Source: Sporosarcina limicola (GTDB taxonomy: Bacteria; Bacillota; Bacilli; Bacillales_A; Planococcaceae). From it: a stretch of DNA of 64,000 nt. The stretch is from contig NZ_JADBEL010000011.1 of NCBI RefSeq assembly GCF_014873855.1, positions 56,206 to 120,205 on the forward strand. The letters run 5' to 3'. Of the stretch, positions 1 to 7,821 are shown piece by piece. The position numbers were made by a program, and so were the translations under genes. The notes beneath the pieces are model-generated. The model saw only the letters and a program-made list of their open reading frames with translations. It searched no databases and was not told the DNA's origin. Numbering within the stretch: position 1 is the first letter of the stretch; each line of letters starts with the position of its first letter.

Positions 1-7
1 CGCGCGA

Positions 8-147
8 GCCATGACAGTTTAGCGGATTGCCCTTAGAGTTTCGGGAATTGCCATGACAGTTCGCGCGAGCCATGACAGTTTAGCGGATTGCCCTTACAGT
101 TTCCCGAATTGCCATGACAGTTCCGCAGATTGCCCTCACAGTTCCAC
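8..147. repeat. 21-bp tandem repeat array (runs off left edge)
   Basis: About seven head-to-tail units of 19-21 bp, each opening with GCC and carrying an ACAGTT core, for example GCCATGACAGTTTAGCGGATT at 8-28 and again at 69-89. A second unit type begins GCCCTTACAGTTT. The array ends just before the 3' end of the leftward oxidoreductase gene. Unit length is like that of the larger array at 37701-38304, although the sequence differs. Spacing is far too short and regular for a CRISPR. Confidence 0.8.
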
Positions 148-166
148 CCTTCCACCTCAAACACCA

Positions 167-1540
167 CTACAAATCAAGTGGTTTCGTCGCAGGACCTTCG
201 AGGACGGAGCCGTCTTTTCTGAACCTGGAGCCGTGACATGGGCAATCCCAGGTTTCATCACCATCATTCCATCTTGTTCGGCAACCCATATGTGTACAAA
301 TGGGCGCATCCATGCGCGTCAGATGGCCGGCTGTGAATTCTTTGACAACAAGCCCAGTATTTTTCAGTGCTTGCAATACAAATGAACCGAATCCTGTCCG
401 ATCTGGTGAATAAAGTGCAGAAGCTTTGTTCGTCCGACCAACGATGAGATCGCTGATGATTCGAGCGCTCACCATTGAATTCGACAATCCCCATTTCCGA
501 TAGCCCGTACTTAAGTAGACATGGGACATACTGGATGAAATAGTTCCCGCGTATGGAATTAAGTCCGGCGTCTGGGGATCTTGTGCTGACCAGCCGTACA
601 CAGACTTGGAAAGATTAAACGTTTCTTTCACTTCCGTATAAAGTCGGTCATAGTGGATTTGTGTAGCACTTTCAAGCCCTGCCTGATGACTTTCACCAGA
701 GAGTAGGAAATACGTTTTACCATCTATCTGAGCTGTTCGAATTGACCGTTTTGGTGAATCTACAGCAATGTATTGCCCACGGAGTGCCATATCGGCTTCC
801 GCAGCAACGATGTAAGAGCGGTCGACTGATAATTTCATGATTTGCAACCCGCGCAATGCTTCGATTGGATAATGAGTACAGAGAACGAGTTCGTTGAATT
901 GGACTTCATGATCGGACTTAAGCTTAAGAAGTCGTTTATTAAGATCCATTAGTTGAACGTCTGATTGTTCGTAAATACGGGCGCCAGCCTCAATCGCGAG
1001 ACGAGCAAGATGCTGGCCAAAGCGTATAGGATGAATCTGGCTCTCGTTTTTCAGTGTAAGTGTTGCGTCAATTTGAATCGGCAATTCGGAATTGTGTCCA
1101 AATTCACCTGGTATGCCAAGTTCCTTATAAGCACGCATTTCATGGTGGAGTAGCTCCGTTCCGTTTTTTGATTGGGAATAAAGGATTGAATCTGCCATTC
1201 TTAGTTCATCATCTTTTGCAATGGACTTTCCGAATTGGATCGCTTCTTCATTCACATCATAATATATTTTTGAATTGTCCTTTCCGAATTGTTTCAGTAA
1301 TTTTGCATAGACAAAGTCATGCTGAGCGGTTAACTTCCCTGTTGAATTTCCTGTCGCGCCATTGAGAATCATATCCTTCTCAAGTAGCACAACATCTTTG
1401 CCTTCTTTCGCAAGAAAATAGGCGTTTGCGAGTCCGCTTAGTCCGCCCCCGACAATGCAAACATCACAGCGAATGTCGTCGTCTAGCGTTGGAAATCGGT
1501 CGCGCGGATAGGCAGTATGGATCCATAATGAATTTGACAT
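167..1540 (-). CDS. FAD-dependent oxidoreductase with C-terminal Rieske domain (YhfW-like)
   Basis: A 457-residue protein. The N-terminus has a DAO-type dinucleotide fold (CDVCIVGGGLSGLANAYFLA, about residues 26-45) that should bind FAD. The C-terminus is a Rieske [2Fe-2S] domain with CTH at 415-417 and CPCH at 433-436; C420 and C435 could form the structural disulfide, a Rieske subtype feature. This two-domain layout is that of B. subtilis YhfW, whose substrate is unknown. It is probably a soluble amine or glycine-oxidase-like flavoprotein with an electron relay. It ends soon after the Rieske motif, so it is slightly shorter than YhfW. Transcribed alone, leftward, toward the tandem repeat. 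Confidence 0.85.
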   Translation of the reverse strand: MSNSLWIHTAYPRDRFPTLDDDIRCDVCIVGGGLSGLANAYFLAKEGKDVVLLEKDMILNGATGNSTGKLTAQHDFVYAKLLKQFGKDNSKIYYDVNEEAIQFGKSIAKDDELRMADSILYSQSKNGTELLHHEMRAYKELGIPGEFGHNSELPIQIDATLTLKNESQIHPIRFGQHLARLAIEAGARIYEQSDVQLMDLNKRLLKLKSDHEVQFNELVLCTHYPIEALRGLQIMKLSVDRSYIVAAEADMALRGQYIAVDSPKRSIRTAQIDGKTYFLLSGESHQAGLESATQIHYDRLYTEVKETFNLSKSVYGWSAQDPQTPDLIPYAGTISSSMSHVYLSTGYRKWGLSNSMVSARIISDLIVGRTNKASALYSPDRTGFGSFVLQALKNTGLVVKEFTAGHLTRMDAPICTHMGCRTRWNDGDETWDCPCHGSRFRKDGSVLEGPATKPLDL

Positions 1541-1645
1541 TGAATAACCTCCGTCTGATCTTGTTCAAAATAGTTTGAGTAGGCATATACATTGTTCCCC
1601 TATTCAATTGAATTTAAAATGGATTTAGGGAAGGTGGGAAAATAA

Positions 1646-2353
1646 ATGAAAATTGAAGTTTGGTCTGATTATGTCTGCCCATTTTGTTATATAGGTAAAC
1701 GAAGACTAGAAGAAGCATTGGAAGAAACAGGTCTAGGAGATAAAGCGGAGATTGTATTCAAAGCGTTTCAAATCGACCCGAATACGCCAACGACATCCGA
1801 TGAATCAATTCAAGAGGGTTTGGCAAAAAAATATGGTATGAGTGTGGATGAAACGAAAAAGATGACGGAGAATGTTGCGGCCCAAGCGAAAACGGTTGGT
1901 CTTGACTATGATTTCGACAATATGAAACCAGCGAACACATTCAATGCTCACAGGCTGGCAAAGCTTGCTGAAGAACAGGGGATTTCTGGAGAAATGTCTG
2001 AACGATTGCTGCGTGCTTATTTCATAGACGCGGAAGCAATTGGAGAGAATGACGTATTGCTTCGTATTGCGGAAGAGATGGGACTTGACCAAAACCGTAC
2101 AAAGGCAATGTTGGAGTCGGATGAATTTACGACGGATGTAAAGAACGACATTACTGAGGCGGGTAAAATCGGCGTGCAGGGCGTTCCGTTTTTCGTCATT
2201 AATCGTAAATACGGAATTTCAGGAGCACAATCCGCCGAAGAATTTGCTAGTGCACTTCGAAAAGTGGCAGCAGAAGAAGGTGTTGAACCTGCTCTTAAAG
2301 TTCTAGGCGAGGATGCAAAAGGGCTATGTACAGATGGTAGCTGCGAAATATAA
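1646..2353 (+). CDS. DsbA family oxidoreductase, FrnE-like
   Basis: A 235-residue thioredoxin-fold protein of the DSBA/FrnE group. It starts with a beta strand leading to the redox motif CPFC (C11 and C14) and contains the cis-proline segment GVQGVPFF near residue 178, both expected of an active thiol-disulfide oxidoreductase. It has no signal peptide, so it should act in the cytoplasm, like other FrnE proteins linked to polyketide isomerisation or oxidative stress. A good ribosome binding site (GGAAGGTGGG) precedes the ATG. It is a single-gene unit closed by a strong terminator directly after the stop. The true substrate cannot be told from sequence. Confidence 0.88.
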   Translation: MKIEVWSDYVCPFCYIGKRRLEEALEETGLGDKAEIVFKAFQIDPNTPTTSDESIQEGLAKKYGMSVDETKKMTENVAAQAKTVGLDYDFDNMKPANTFNAHRLAKLAEEQGISGEMSERLLRAYFIDAEAIGENDVLLRIAEEMGLDQNRTKAMLESDEFTTDVKNDITEAGKIGVQGVPFFVINRKYGISGAQSAEEFASALRKVAAEEGVEPALKVLGEDAKGLCTDGSCEI

Positions 2354-2357
2354 ATGA

Positions 2358-2402
2358 AGAAAACTGGACATCCAATTTTATGATTGGATGTCCAGTTTTC
2401 TT
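2358..2402 (+). terminator. Rho-independent terminator after frnE-like gene
   Basis: Perfect 18-bp stem (GAAAACTGGACATCCAAT and its complement) with a short loop, ending in a T-rich tract, 5 bases after the stop codon. Confidence 0.9.
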
Positions 2403-2404
2403 AT

Positions 2405-2438
2405 TAACTTCATTCAGCAGAAGCCTCCGGCGTATTTG
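2405..2438. repeat. partial copy of dispersed intergenic repeat
   Basis: The left end AACTTCATTCAGCAGAAG is the same as that of the 100-bp element at 3970, here joined directly to GCCTCCGGCGTATTTG, which belongs to the trailing module seen at 4070-4158 and 17870-17915. It looks like a copy with an internal deletion. Nothing else recognisable lies between here and 2623. Confidence 0.6.
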
Positions 2439-2623
2439 CTATTGTGCAATAAAAAATGAATTTAGAAATATAACCTTGTCAAAAGAGCAGATTCCAAGCA
2501 TACTTATAGAGAGAAAGATTTTTTCCTGCATTAGGGTAGGCTTACTAAATACGCTACAAGGTCCTACGTTGCGTAGTCCCGTTCTTACTGTAGACTGCAA
2601 CTAATAAATACAGAAAGAAATAC

Positions 2624-3007
2624 GGCTCAACACCATAGTCTGTACTTGACATAAAAAATATACAAAAAACATCGGTACCCCGTATCCTCCACGGTTGAAA
2701 GTACTACAGGACTCGGGACAAAGCGAATTTGGATGGTAACCAGGAAACCAAAAGTCAATATTTTAAAGGGTTTGAGTCTCACTATAACTAAAATAGTTTA
2801 TTGTAGCTTTTTTGCTGAAATTCTATGCTATTTCCCCCGGAAACACTTTGATACCAACAAAGGTGATTACTGATTGATGATTCCAGACTACAAAAAACTA
2901 TTTACAATGTCCCGAGTCCTGTACTAGCAAACAATCGATTTTACTAGAAGGTAGCTAGGAACTTCTATGTTATTGTAAAAGTCAAATATATTCGTTGGTG
3001 TTGAGCC
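2624..3007. mobile_element. 384-bp MITE, ISL3-like ends, 8-bp target duplication
   Basis: The element is bounded by inverted GGCTCAACACCA at 2624-2635 and 2996-3007. The inverted similarity continues inward for about 28 bp (shared T.TA.TTGAC block). Identical 8-bp direct repeats AGAAATAC lie just outside, at 2616-2623 and 3008-3015. An 8-bp duplication is typical of the ISL3 family. No transposase reading frame is present, so the element is non-autonomous. Inside it a second inverted pair, TACAGGACTCGGGACA at 2705-2720 and 2908-2923, encloses 219 bp and could be a nested element or a large hairpin. It sits between the frnE-like gene and murB. Confidence 0.8.
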
Positions 3008-3056
3008 AGAAATACAATTAATTAAAGTTTTGTTTTATTGAAAGGACTGTTTGTTA

Positions 3057-3971
3057 ATGTTAAATCGTCGTTGGTTTGATGAACTTAAAAATGAAATTAC
3101 ACAAGGAACCCTTCTAATAGATGAACCATTATGTAAATATACGATGACAAGGCTGGGCGGTTCAGCGGATTTACTAGTCATCCCAGGTACAATGGATGAA
3201 ATGGAAATTACAGTACGGTATGCCTATCACAATAATATTCCCCTCTTGTTGCTTGGGAATGGATCGAACATGATTGTCAGGGATGGTGGCGTGAGAGGTA
3301 TCGTTCTTCATCTATCGAAACTCAATGGCATTCGAATGGACGGAACTCTGATCCATGCAGAAGCCGGTGCACTTATCATTGATGTCTCAAAGCATGCTGC
3401 CAGGGAATCGCTTACGGGTATCGAGTTTGCTTGTGGGATTCCGGGGTCCATCGGAGGTGCGATGGCGATGAATGCGGGTGCTTACGGTGGGGAAGTTAAA
3501 GACATTATTATGCAGGCGACAGTATTAACGAAAGCTGGAGAGCGGGTTGTTCTTACGAAGGAGGAACTGGAACTCGGATATAGGCAAAGTATCATTTCGA
3601 ATGAAGGCTACTATGTCTTATCGGCTGTTTTTCAACTTGTAGATGGAGACCAAGAGACAATTAATTCGAAAGTGGCAGATTTAACATTCCAACGGGAGTC
3701 GAAACAACCGCTTGAATATCCATCCGCTGGAAGTGTATTCAAACGTCCACCGGGTTATTTTGCAGGAAAACTTATTCAAGATAGCGGCTTGCAAGGGAAA
3801 GGTCACGGTGGTGCCGAGGTATCATTAAAGCATGCAGGTTTTATTATTAATAAAAATAATGCGACTGCCTCTGATTACATTCGTACTATTAATATGGTGA
3901 AAGTAGAAGTGAAGAAAAAATTTGACGTGGATCTCGAACTTGAAGTGAAGATTGTTGGTGAGGAAAATTAA
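3057..3971 (+). CDS. murB: UDP-N-acetylenolpyruvoylglucosamine reductase
   Basis: About 304 residues. It reduces UDP-GlcNAc-enolpyruvate to UDP-MurNAc with NADPH and FAD in cytoplasmic peptidoglycan precursor synthesis. The FAD-binding half shows the hallmark LLLGNGSNMIV, the GIEFACGIPGSIGGAMAMNAGAYGG segment (residues ~120-145) and a YRQS tetrapeptide; the catalytic serine lies in YPSAGSVFKRP. The C-terminal GAEVSLKHAGFIIN block is also typical. I chose ATG 3057, 10 bases after AAAGGA; TTG 3051 in frame lies too close to that site. Monocistronic; the upstream MITE must affect or supply its promoter region. The stop codon overlaps the repeat starting at 3970. Confidence 0.93.
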   Translation: MLNRRWFDELKNEITQGTLLIDEPLCKYTMTRLGGSADLLVIPGTMDEMEITVRYAYHNNIPLLLLGNGSNMIVRDGGVRGIVLHLSKLNGIRMDGTLIHAEAGALIIDVSKHAARESLTGIEFACGIPGSIGGAMAMNAGAYGGEVKDIIMQATVLTKAGERVVLTKEELELGYRQSIISNEGYYVLSAVFQLVDGDQETINSKVADLTFQRESKQPLEYPSAGSVFKRPPGYFAGKLIQDSGLQGKGHGGAEVSLKHAGFIINKNNATASDYIRTINMVKVEVKKKFDVDLELEVKIVGEEN

Positions 3972-4069
3972 CTTCATTCAGCAGAAGTCTCCGACTCCAA
4001 TAAGTGGCGAGATGAATGTAAAGTAGGCATCCAATTTAGTAAAGGTTCAAACCGCTGCTGAATAAAGTT
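3970..4069. repeat. 100-bp element with 15-bp inverted ends (copy 1)
   Basis: The ends AACTTCATTCAGCAG (3970-3984) and CTGCTGAATAAAGTT (4055-4069) are inverted repeats with one mismatch. The interior holds a small hairpin (CTCC...AGTGGCGAGATGAATG) and a GGTTCAAAC block. A close copy lies at 17768-17869. The interior recalls the 3' end (omega RNA scaffold) of IS200/IS605 tnpB genes, which is an inference from memory of such sequences. A trailing module follows at 4070-4158, containing AAATACGCCGAGGCGTATTT, itself palindromic. Confidence 0.6.
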
Positions 4070-4169
4070 AATGCCTCCGTCGGATGTCACAGATTTTGAA
4101 AGGAGTGAATTGAGCAGGCTTAATTCAAAATCTGGATGCAAATACGCCGAGGCGTATTTGATTACTTCA

Positions 4170-4199
4170 AGTAAAAGAGAGGGAACTCTCTCTTTTACT
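4170..4199. terminator. strong hairpin before antiporter gene
   Basis: AGTAAAAGAGAG and CTCTCTCTTTTACT pair around a 4-base loop. The downstream strand is not T-rich, so it may serve as a terminator for murB read-through or as a leader structure. Confidence 0.5.
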
Positions 4200-4241
4200 G
4201 TCCATGCGTGTCAAAAAAATCAGAAAAATGGGAGATAAGCT

Positions 4242-5717
4242 ATGAACCAATTTTCTATAGATGCAATTATTTTACTCATCGGTTTTTTCCTACTAAGTGG
4301 CGTACTTATGACAAAGCTTACTTCACGTGCAGGAGTTCCAGCACTCGTCCTATTTATGGTTCTCGGAATGGTTCTTGGAAGTGATATATCGGGCCTTATT
4401 TATTTTTCTGATGCACAGCTTGCCCAGACAATCGGTATCGTTGCGCTAATCATCATCCTTTTTGAAGGTGGTTTGCAGACGGAATGGAAAAGTGTTCGAC
4501 CAGTATTGGGTGGGGCAAGTGTTCTTGCGACAGGGGGCGTTATTTTTACGACAGCTATTCTTGCTGTCGCATCACATTATGTTCTGGGTCTTGGATGGCT
4601 TGAGTCATTTCTACTAGGCTCTATTGTTGGATCGACAGACGCTGCCGCCGTATTTTCGGTTATGTCGGGACAAAATATTAAATCAAAAATGTCGTCCACA
4701 CTCGAACTGGAGTCAGGTTCGAATGATCCGATGGCGATGTTCCTGACAATCGCATTCATTGAATGGCTTACACTCCCTGAATTTTCGCTAGGTCATCTCG
4801 TTCTGAATTTCTTCATCCAGATGGGGCTCGGTCTTGCGCTTGGACTAGGACTAGGTTATTTATCTTCAAAATGGATGAATAAGATTAAACTAGATGCTAG
4901 TGGTTTATATGCTGTTCTATCAATGGGATACGCGATTGCAATCTATGCGACGACCTCCGTTCTTGGTGGAAGTGGCTTGCTTGCAGTATACATAGCCGGT
5001 ATTTTAATTGGCAATAGAGAATTAAATCACAGTCATTCGATTCTCAGATTCCATGAAGGATTTGCATGGCTTATGCAATTGACGATGTTCGTTATCCTTG
5101 GGTTGCTGGTATTCCCAAGCGAACTTGCGAATTGGGATCTCATTTGGAAGGGACTCGTTCTTTCATTCATTCTAATGTTCGTTGCACGTCCGATTGCAGT
5201 ATTTATTTGTACGATTTTTTTCGATTATACATTCAAGGAGAAACTGTTCCTGTCTTGGGCTGGACTTCGCGGAGCTGTTCCAATCGTATTGGCAACGTTT
5301 CCACTCCTTGCAGGTGTACCGGATCCATTCCTCTATTTCAATATGATTTTCTTTATTGTGCTGACATCGGCACTTCTTCAAGGATCGACCATTTCGAATG
5401 TTGCGAAATGGTTAGGACTTGAGGCACCGGCATCGCCGAGGCGTATCCATCAGCTAGAACTTATTTCGATGGATAAAGCGAATGCGGAAATGCTTGAAGT
5501 GGAGATTTCAGCACATTCACCATTTTTAAATCAAAAAGTGCAAACACTCGGATTACCGAAAGAAACGGTTATTTCAGCGATTATCCGAGAAGGCAAGTTA
5601 GTTATGCCGACGGGGAAAACAAAACTTCAAGTAGCAGATGTCTTGTACATATTAACCGCCAAAGAGCAGGTGTCGAAAGTGAAACTTGTTATGGCTGAGG
5701 AAAATGGAATAGATTGA
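4242..5717 (+). CDS. CPA-type K+/H+ antiporter with TrkA-C domain (NhaP2/CvrA-like)
   Basis: A 491-residue membrane protein with about 12-13 hydrophobic segments, including the conserved GSIVGSTDAAAVF and ELESGSNDPMA motifs of cation/proton antiporters (ion-binding acidic residues). The last ~90 residues are soluble and form a TrkA-C (RCK_C) regulatory domain (LEVEISAHSPFLNQKVQTLG). This layout matches NhaP2/CvrA-type potassium/proton antiporters that adjust cytoplasmic K+ and pH. ATG with GGGAGA 7 bases upstream. Single gene, flanked by hairpins. Specificity between K+ and Na+ is not certain. Confidence 0.85.
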   Translation: MNQFSIDAIILLIGFFLLSGVLMTKLTSRAGVPALVLFMVLGMVLGSDISGLIYFSDAQLAQTIGIVALIIILFEGGLQTEWKSVRPVLGGASVLATGGVIFTTAILAVASHYVLGLGWLESFLLGSIVGSTDAAAVFSVMSGQNIKSKMSSTLELESGSNDPMAMFLTIAFIEWLTLPEFSLGHLVLNFFIQMGLGLALGLGLGYLSSKWMNKIKLDASGLYAVLSMGYAIAIYATTSVLGGSGLLAVYIAGILIGNRELNHSHSILRFHEGFAWLMQLTMFVILGLLVFPSELANWDLIWKGLVLSFILMFVARPIAVFICTIFFDYTFKEKLFLSWAGLRGAVPIVLATFPLLAGVPDPFLYFNMIFFIVLTSALLQGSTISNVAKWLGLEAPASPRRIHQLELISMDKANAEMLEVEISAHSPFLNQKVQTLGLPKETVISAIIREGKLVMPTGKTKLQVADVLYILTAKEQVSKVKLVMAEENGID

Positions 5718-5722
5718 TGAAA

Positions 5723-5749
5723 CGGCTCCTTGAAGGGGCCTTTTGTTTG
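5723..5749 (+). terminator. terminator after antiporter
   Basis: Short GC-rich stem (GGCTCC / GGGGCC) followed by TTTTGTTTG. Confidence 0.55.
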
Positions 5750-5770
5750 TCTTCAAATCTGTGAAAATGG

Positions 5771-6793
5771 TCACTTCGGCCATTTTTTCACAACACGCCC
5801 ATGTCTTCCTGTTGTCGTCTCCGCGTGAATCAACGATTGATAGACAGCTTCCTCCGTCGCTTCGATGACGGCTTGGAATAGCTTGTTCATGATTGGATGA
5901 TCATCACGCAGCAATTCGTATGCAACGGTCATTTTTTTACATGTATGTGGAATAGTGAATCCGTTCGAAAATGCAATAATGATGTCGCCACTCCCGTTAT
6001 GGATATGTGTGCCTGTTCGACCAAGCCCAATAGCTGCCCGTTTTGCGAACCGTTTCAATTGTCTTTCGTTGACGGGAGCATCTGTTGCAACGACGATGAT
6101 GACTGATCCGTCAGGCTTTATGTCATCTGCATAAGATTGTGGTGTCGTGTCGCTTGTCTCGTTGCCTACACTTTTTAACCACTCCCTAATTTTGCACTCT
6201 TCGACTTTTCCGAAATTTGTAAGTGTCAATACTCCGACTGTATAGGTAATGCCATCCTTCTGTATAACCCGCGAAGATGAACCAATCCCACCTTTCATCC
6301 CGAAACAAATCATCCCTTTGCCAGCCCCAACCGCCCCTTGCTCGATTGGCCCGCCATTCGCGTTTTTAATGGCTTCGATTGCATGAGTAGGTCGTACTTT
6401 CATCAACCGCATTGAATTTAAATAACTATCATTGCATTCACCAACAACGACATTTAACGAACTTGACGAGTCGCCGATGGAACGGTTTTCATCTAGCATA
6501 TAAGAAAGAGTTCCTTCGAGAACAGCACCTACGCTAAATGTATTTGTCAGCATAATTGGGGATTCGATAACGCCTAGCTCCTCCACTTGAATCAGGCCCG
6601 CCGTCTTGCCGAAACCATTTAATACAAAACTCGCTGCAGGTACTTTTTGTTCGAATAGGTTGCCACTATGCGGTAAAATCGAGGTTACTCCAGTACAAAT
6701 GGCTTCACCATCCTGCAGTTGTTCATCCATTGTCACATGACCGATTTTGACGCCAGGTACATCCGTGATTGAATTCCATTTTCCACGTAACAT
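5771..6793 (-). CDS. P1 family peptidase (DmpA/BapA type)
   Basis: A 340-residue member of the S58/DmpA family: aminopeptidases with an N-terminal nucleophile created by self-cleavage. The opening ITDVPGVKIGHVT is the family signature. The glycine-serine cleavage site is probably in MKGGIGSSSR (about residue 180); the serine would become the new N-terminus. Family members cleave N-terminal D- or beta-amino acids from peptides. No signal peptide is seen, so it is cytoplasmic. A CACTCCT anti-SD precedes the ATG on the minus strand. It lies 54 bases downstream of the uspA-like gene in the same direction and may share its transcript. Confidence 0.85.
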   Translation of the reverse strand: MLRGKWNSITDVPGVKIGHVTMDEQLQDGEAICTGVTSILPHSGNLFEQKVPAASFVLNGFGKTAGLIQVEELGVIESPIMLTNTFSVGAVLEGTLSYMLDENRSIGDSSSSLNVVVGECNDSYLNSMRLMKVRPTHAIEAIKNANGGPIEQGAVGAGKGMICFGMKGGIGSSSRVIQKDGITYTVGVLTLTNFGKVEECKIREWLKSVGNETSDTTPQSYADDIKPDGSVIIVVATDAPVNERQLKRFAKRAAIGLGRTGTHIHNGSGDIIIAFSNGFTIPHTCKKMTVAYELLRDDHPIMNKLFQAVIEATEEAVYQSLIHAETTTGRHGRVVKKWPK

Positions 6794-6847
6794 CTAGTAT
6801 CACTCCTATATGAATCTCCAGTTTACCAGAATGAGCTGGAGTTTCAT

Positions 6848-7267
6848 TCATTTGACAATCAAAACTGGTGCTGTTACCCGCTTAGCCACTTTGTGGCTGA
6901 CGCTGCCGAGCACCATTTCCTGAAACGTATTCAAGCCACGACTCCCGATGACGACGAGATTGAAATCACCTTGATTGGCATGACTGACAATCGTTGGTCC
7001 AGGCTCTCCGTGTTTAATAATGAGTTCGTATGCGATCGTATGCTCTTCGAATAACGCTTCAATCGGGGCAATCCGATTCTTTCGATCAATATGAAGATCC
7101 TCTCTGCCAGCATTCTGAATGACATCTGAACATGTTCGGTCGTAGTCGAGGATATACAAGACTTCAACAAATACTTCAGTGGTCAAAGATGCCAAGTAGG
7201 CGGCATGTTGGGCTGCACGTTTTGAGTTGTCAGAACCATCGACTGCGACTAAAATTTTCTTGTACAT
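6848..7267 (-). CDS. universal stress protein, UspA family
   Basis: A 139-residue single Usp domain. It begins with the beta strand KILVAVDGSDNSKRA and ends with the ATP-binding pattern GSRGLNTFQEMVLGSVS (G-2x-G-9x-G-S), so it probably binds ATP. Cytoplasmic; usually induced on stress or growth arrest, with no defined enzymatic role. GGAGTGCGATC upstream of ATG gives a suitable ribosome binding site. It stands divergent from cadC; the region between contains the cad promoter. Confidence 0.9.
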   Translation of the reverse strand: MYKKILVAVDGSDNSKRAAQHAAYLASLTTEVFVEVLYILDYDRTCSDVIQNAGREDLHIDRKNRIAPIEALFEEHTIAYELIIKHGEPGPTIVSHANQGDFNLVVIGSRGLNTFQEMVLGSVSHKVAKRVTAPVLIVK

Positions 7268-7395
7268 CAGATCGCACTCCTTCTGCTTATCTATTTAAAA
7301 ATGTTCTACACCAAGTCCTCTAAAACCTTCTTTTGTTGGTGATTACTAAAATTTTAACTTTATTCAAATGGATGTTTGATTGTCCTTGCGCTTTC

Positions 7396-7443
7396 TTGAA
7401 AGATTGCATATACTAATTTATAATCAAACAATTATTTGAATGA
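7396..7443 (+). promoter_or_regulatory. cad promoter and CadC operator
   Basis: Sigma-A promoter: TTGAAA (7396-7401), 17-bp spacer, TATAAT (7419-7424). Overlapping the end of the -10 is the inverted repeat TCAAA-CAATTA-TTTGA (7424-7439) followed by ATG, close to the known staphylococcal cad operator core. Metal-free CadC would block transcription here. Confidence 0.75.
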
Positions 7444-7452
7444 GGTGCAAAT

Positions 7453-7821
7453 ATGATGATAAAAGAAGTTTGTGAAGTAACAATAGTTCACGATGACGTA
7501 GTTAGCGGCGTACAGAAAATGCTCCCCGACCTTGGAGGAATGGTACAAATTTTCAAAGCGCTTGCCGATGAGACAAGATTAAAAATAGCTTATTCTCTGA
7601 CGTTGGAAGAGGAAATGTGCGTTTGTGACGTTGCAGCGGTTATCGGCTCTTCTGTCGCAACAGCTTCACACCATTTACGTTACTTGCGTGATCAGTCACT
7701 TGCAAAATCACGAAAAAAAGGAAAAATGGTTTACTATTCGCTTACTGACAATCATGTCCATCAACTTGTTAGGATTGCCTTTGAGCATACAACAGAGGGG
7801 GATAAACATGGCGATTGCTGA
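7453..7821 (+). CDS. cadC: ArsR/SmtB family repressor CadC
   Basis: A 122-residue winged-helix metalloregulator. The N-terminus carries CEVTIVHDD; then the ARS-type fold with ALADETRLKIAYSL and the metal-box CVCD (residues ~57-60), and the DNA-recognition helix SVATASHHLRYL. The Cys near the N-terminus (C7) with C57/C59 gives the alpha-3N thiolate site used for Cd/Pb/Zn in CadC. It should repress its own promoter and release it on metal binding. GAGGTG lies 5 bases before the ATG. The stop overlaps the start of cadA by 14 bases, showing translational coupling. Confidence 0.9.
   Translation: MMIKEVCEVTIVHDDVVSGVQKMLPDLGGMVQIFKALADETRLKIAYSLTLEEEMCVCDVAAVIGSSVATASHHLRYLRDQSLAKSRKKGKMVYYSLTDNHVHQLVRIAFEHTTEGDKHGDC

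Noticed and set aside
53..385. 110-codon plus-strand frame at the left edge
   Set aside because: It is built from the tandem repeat and the antisense of the Rieske domain gene.
2380..2604. 74-codon frame starting in the terminator
   Set aside because: It begins inside a terminator stem and covers a repeat fragment; no ribosome site or recognisable family.
7625..7807. N-terminal extension of CadA
   Set aside because: It overlaps cadC in another frame, has no ribosome site, and CadA proteins begin close to the HMA domain.
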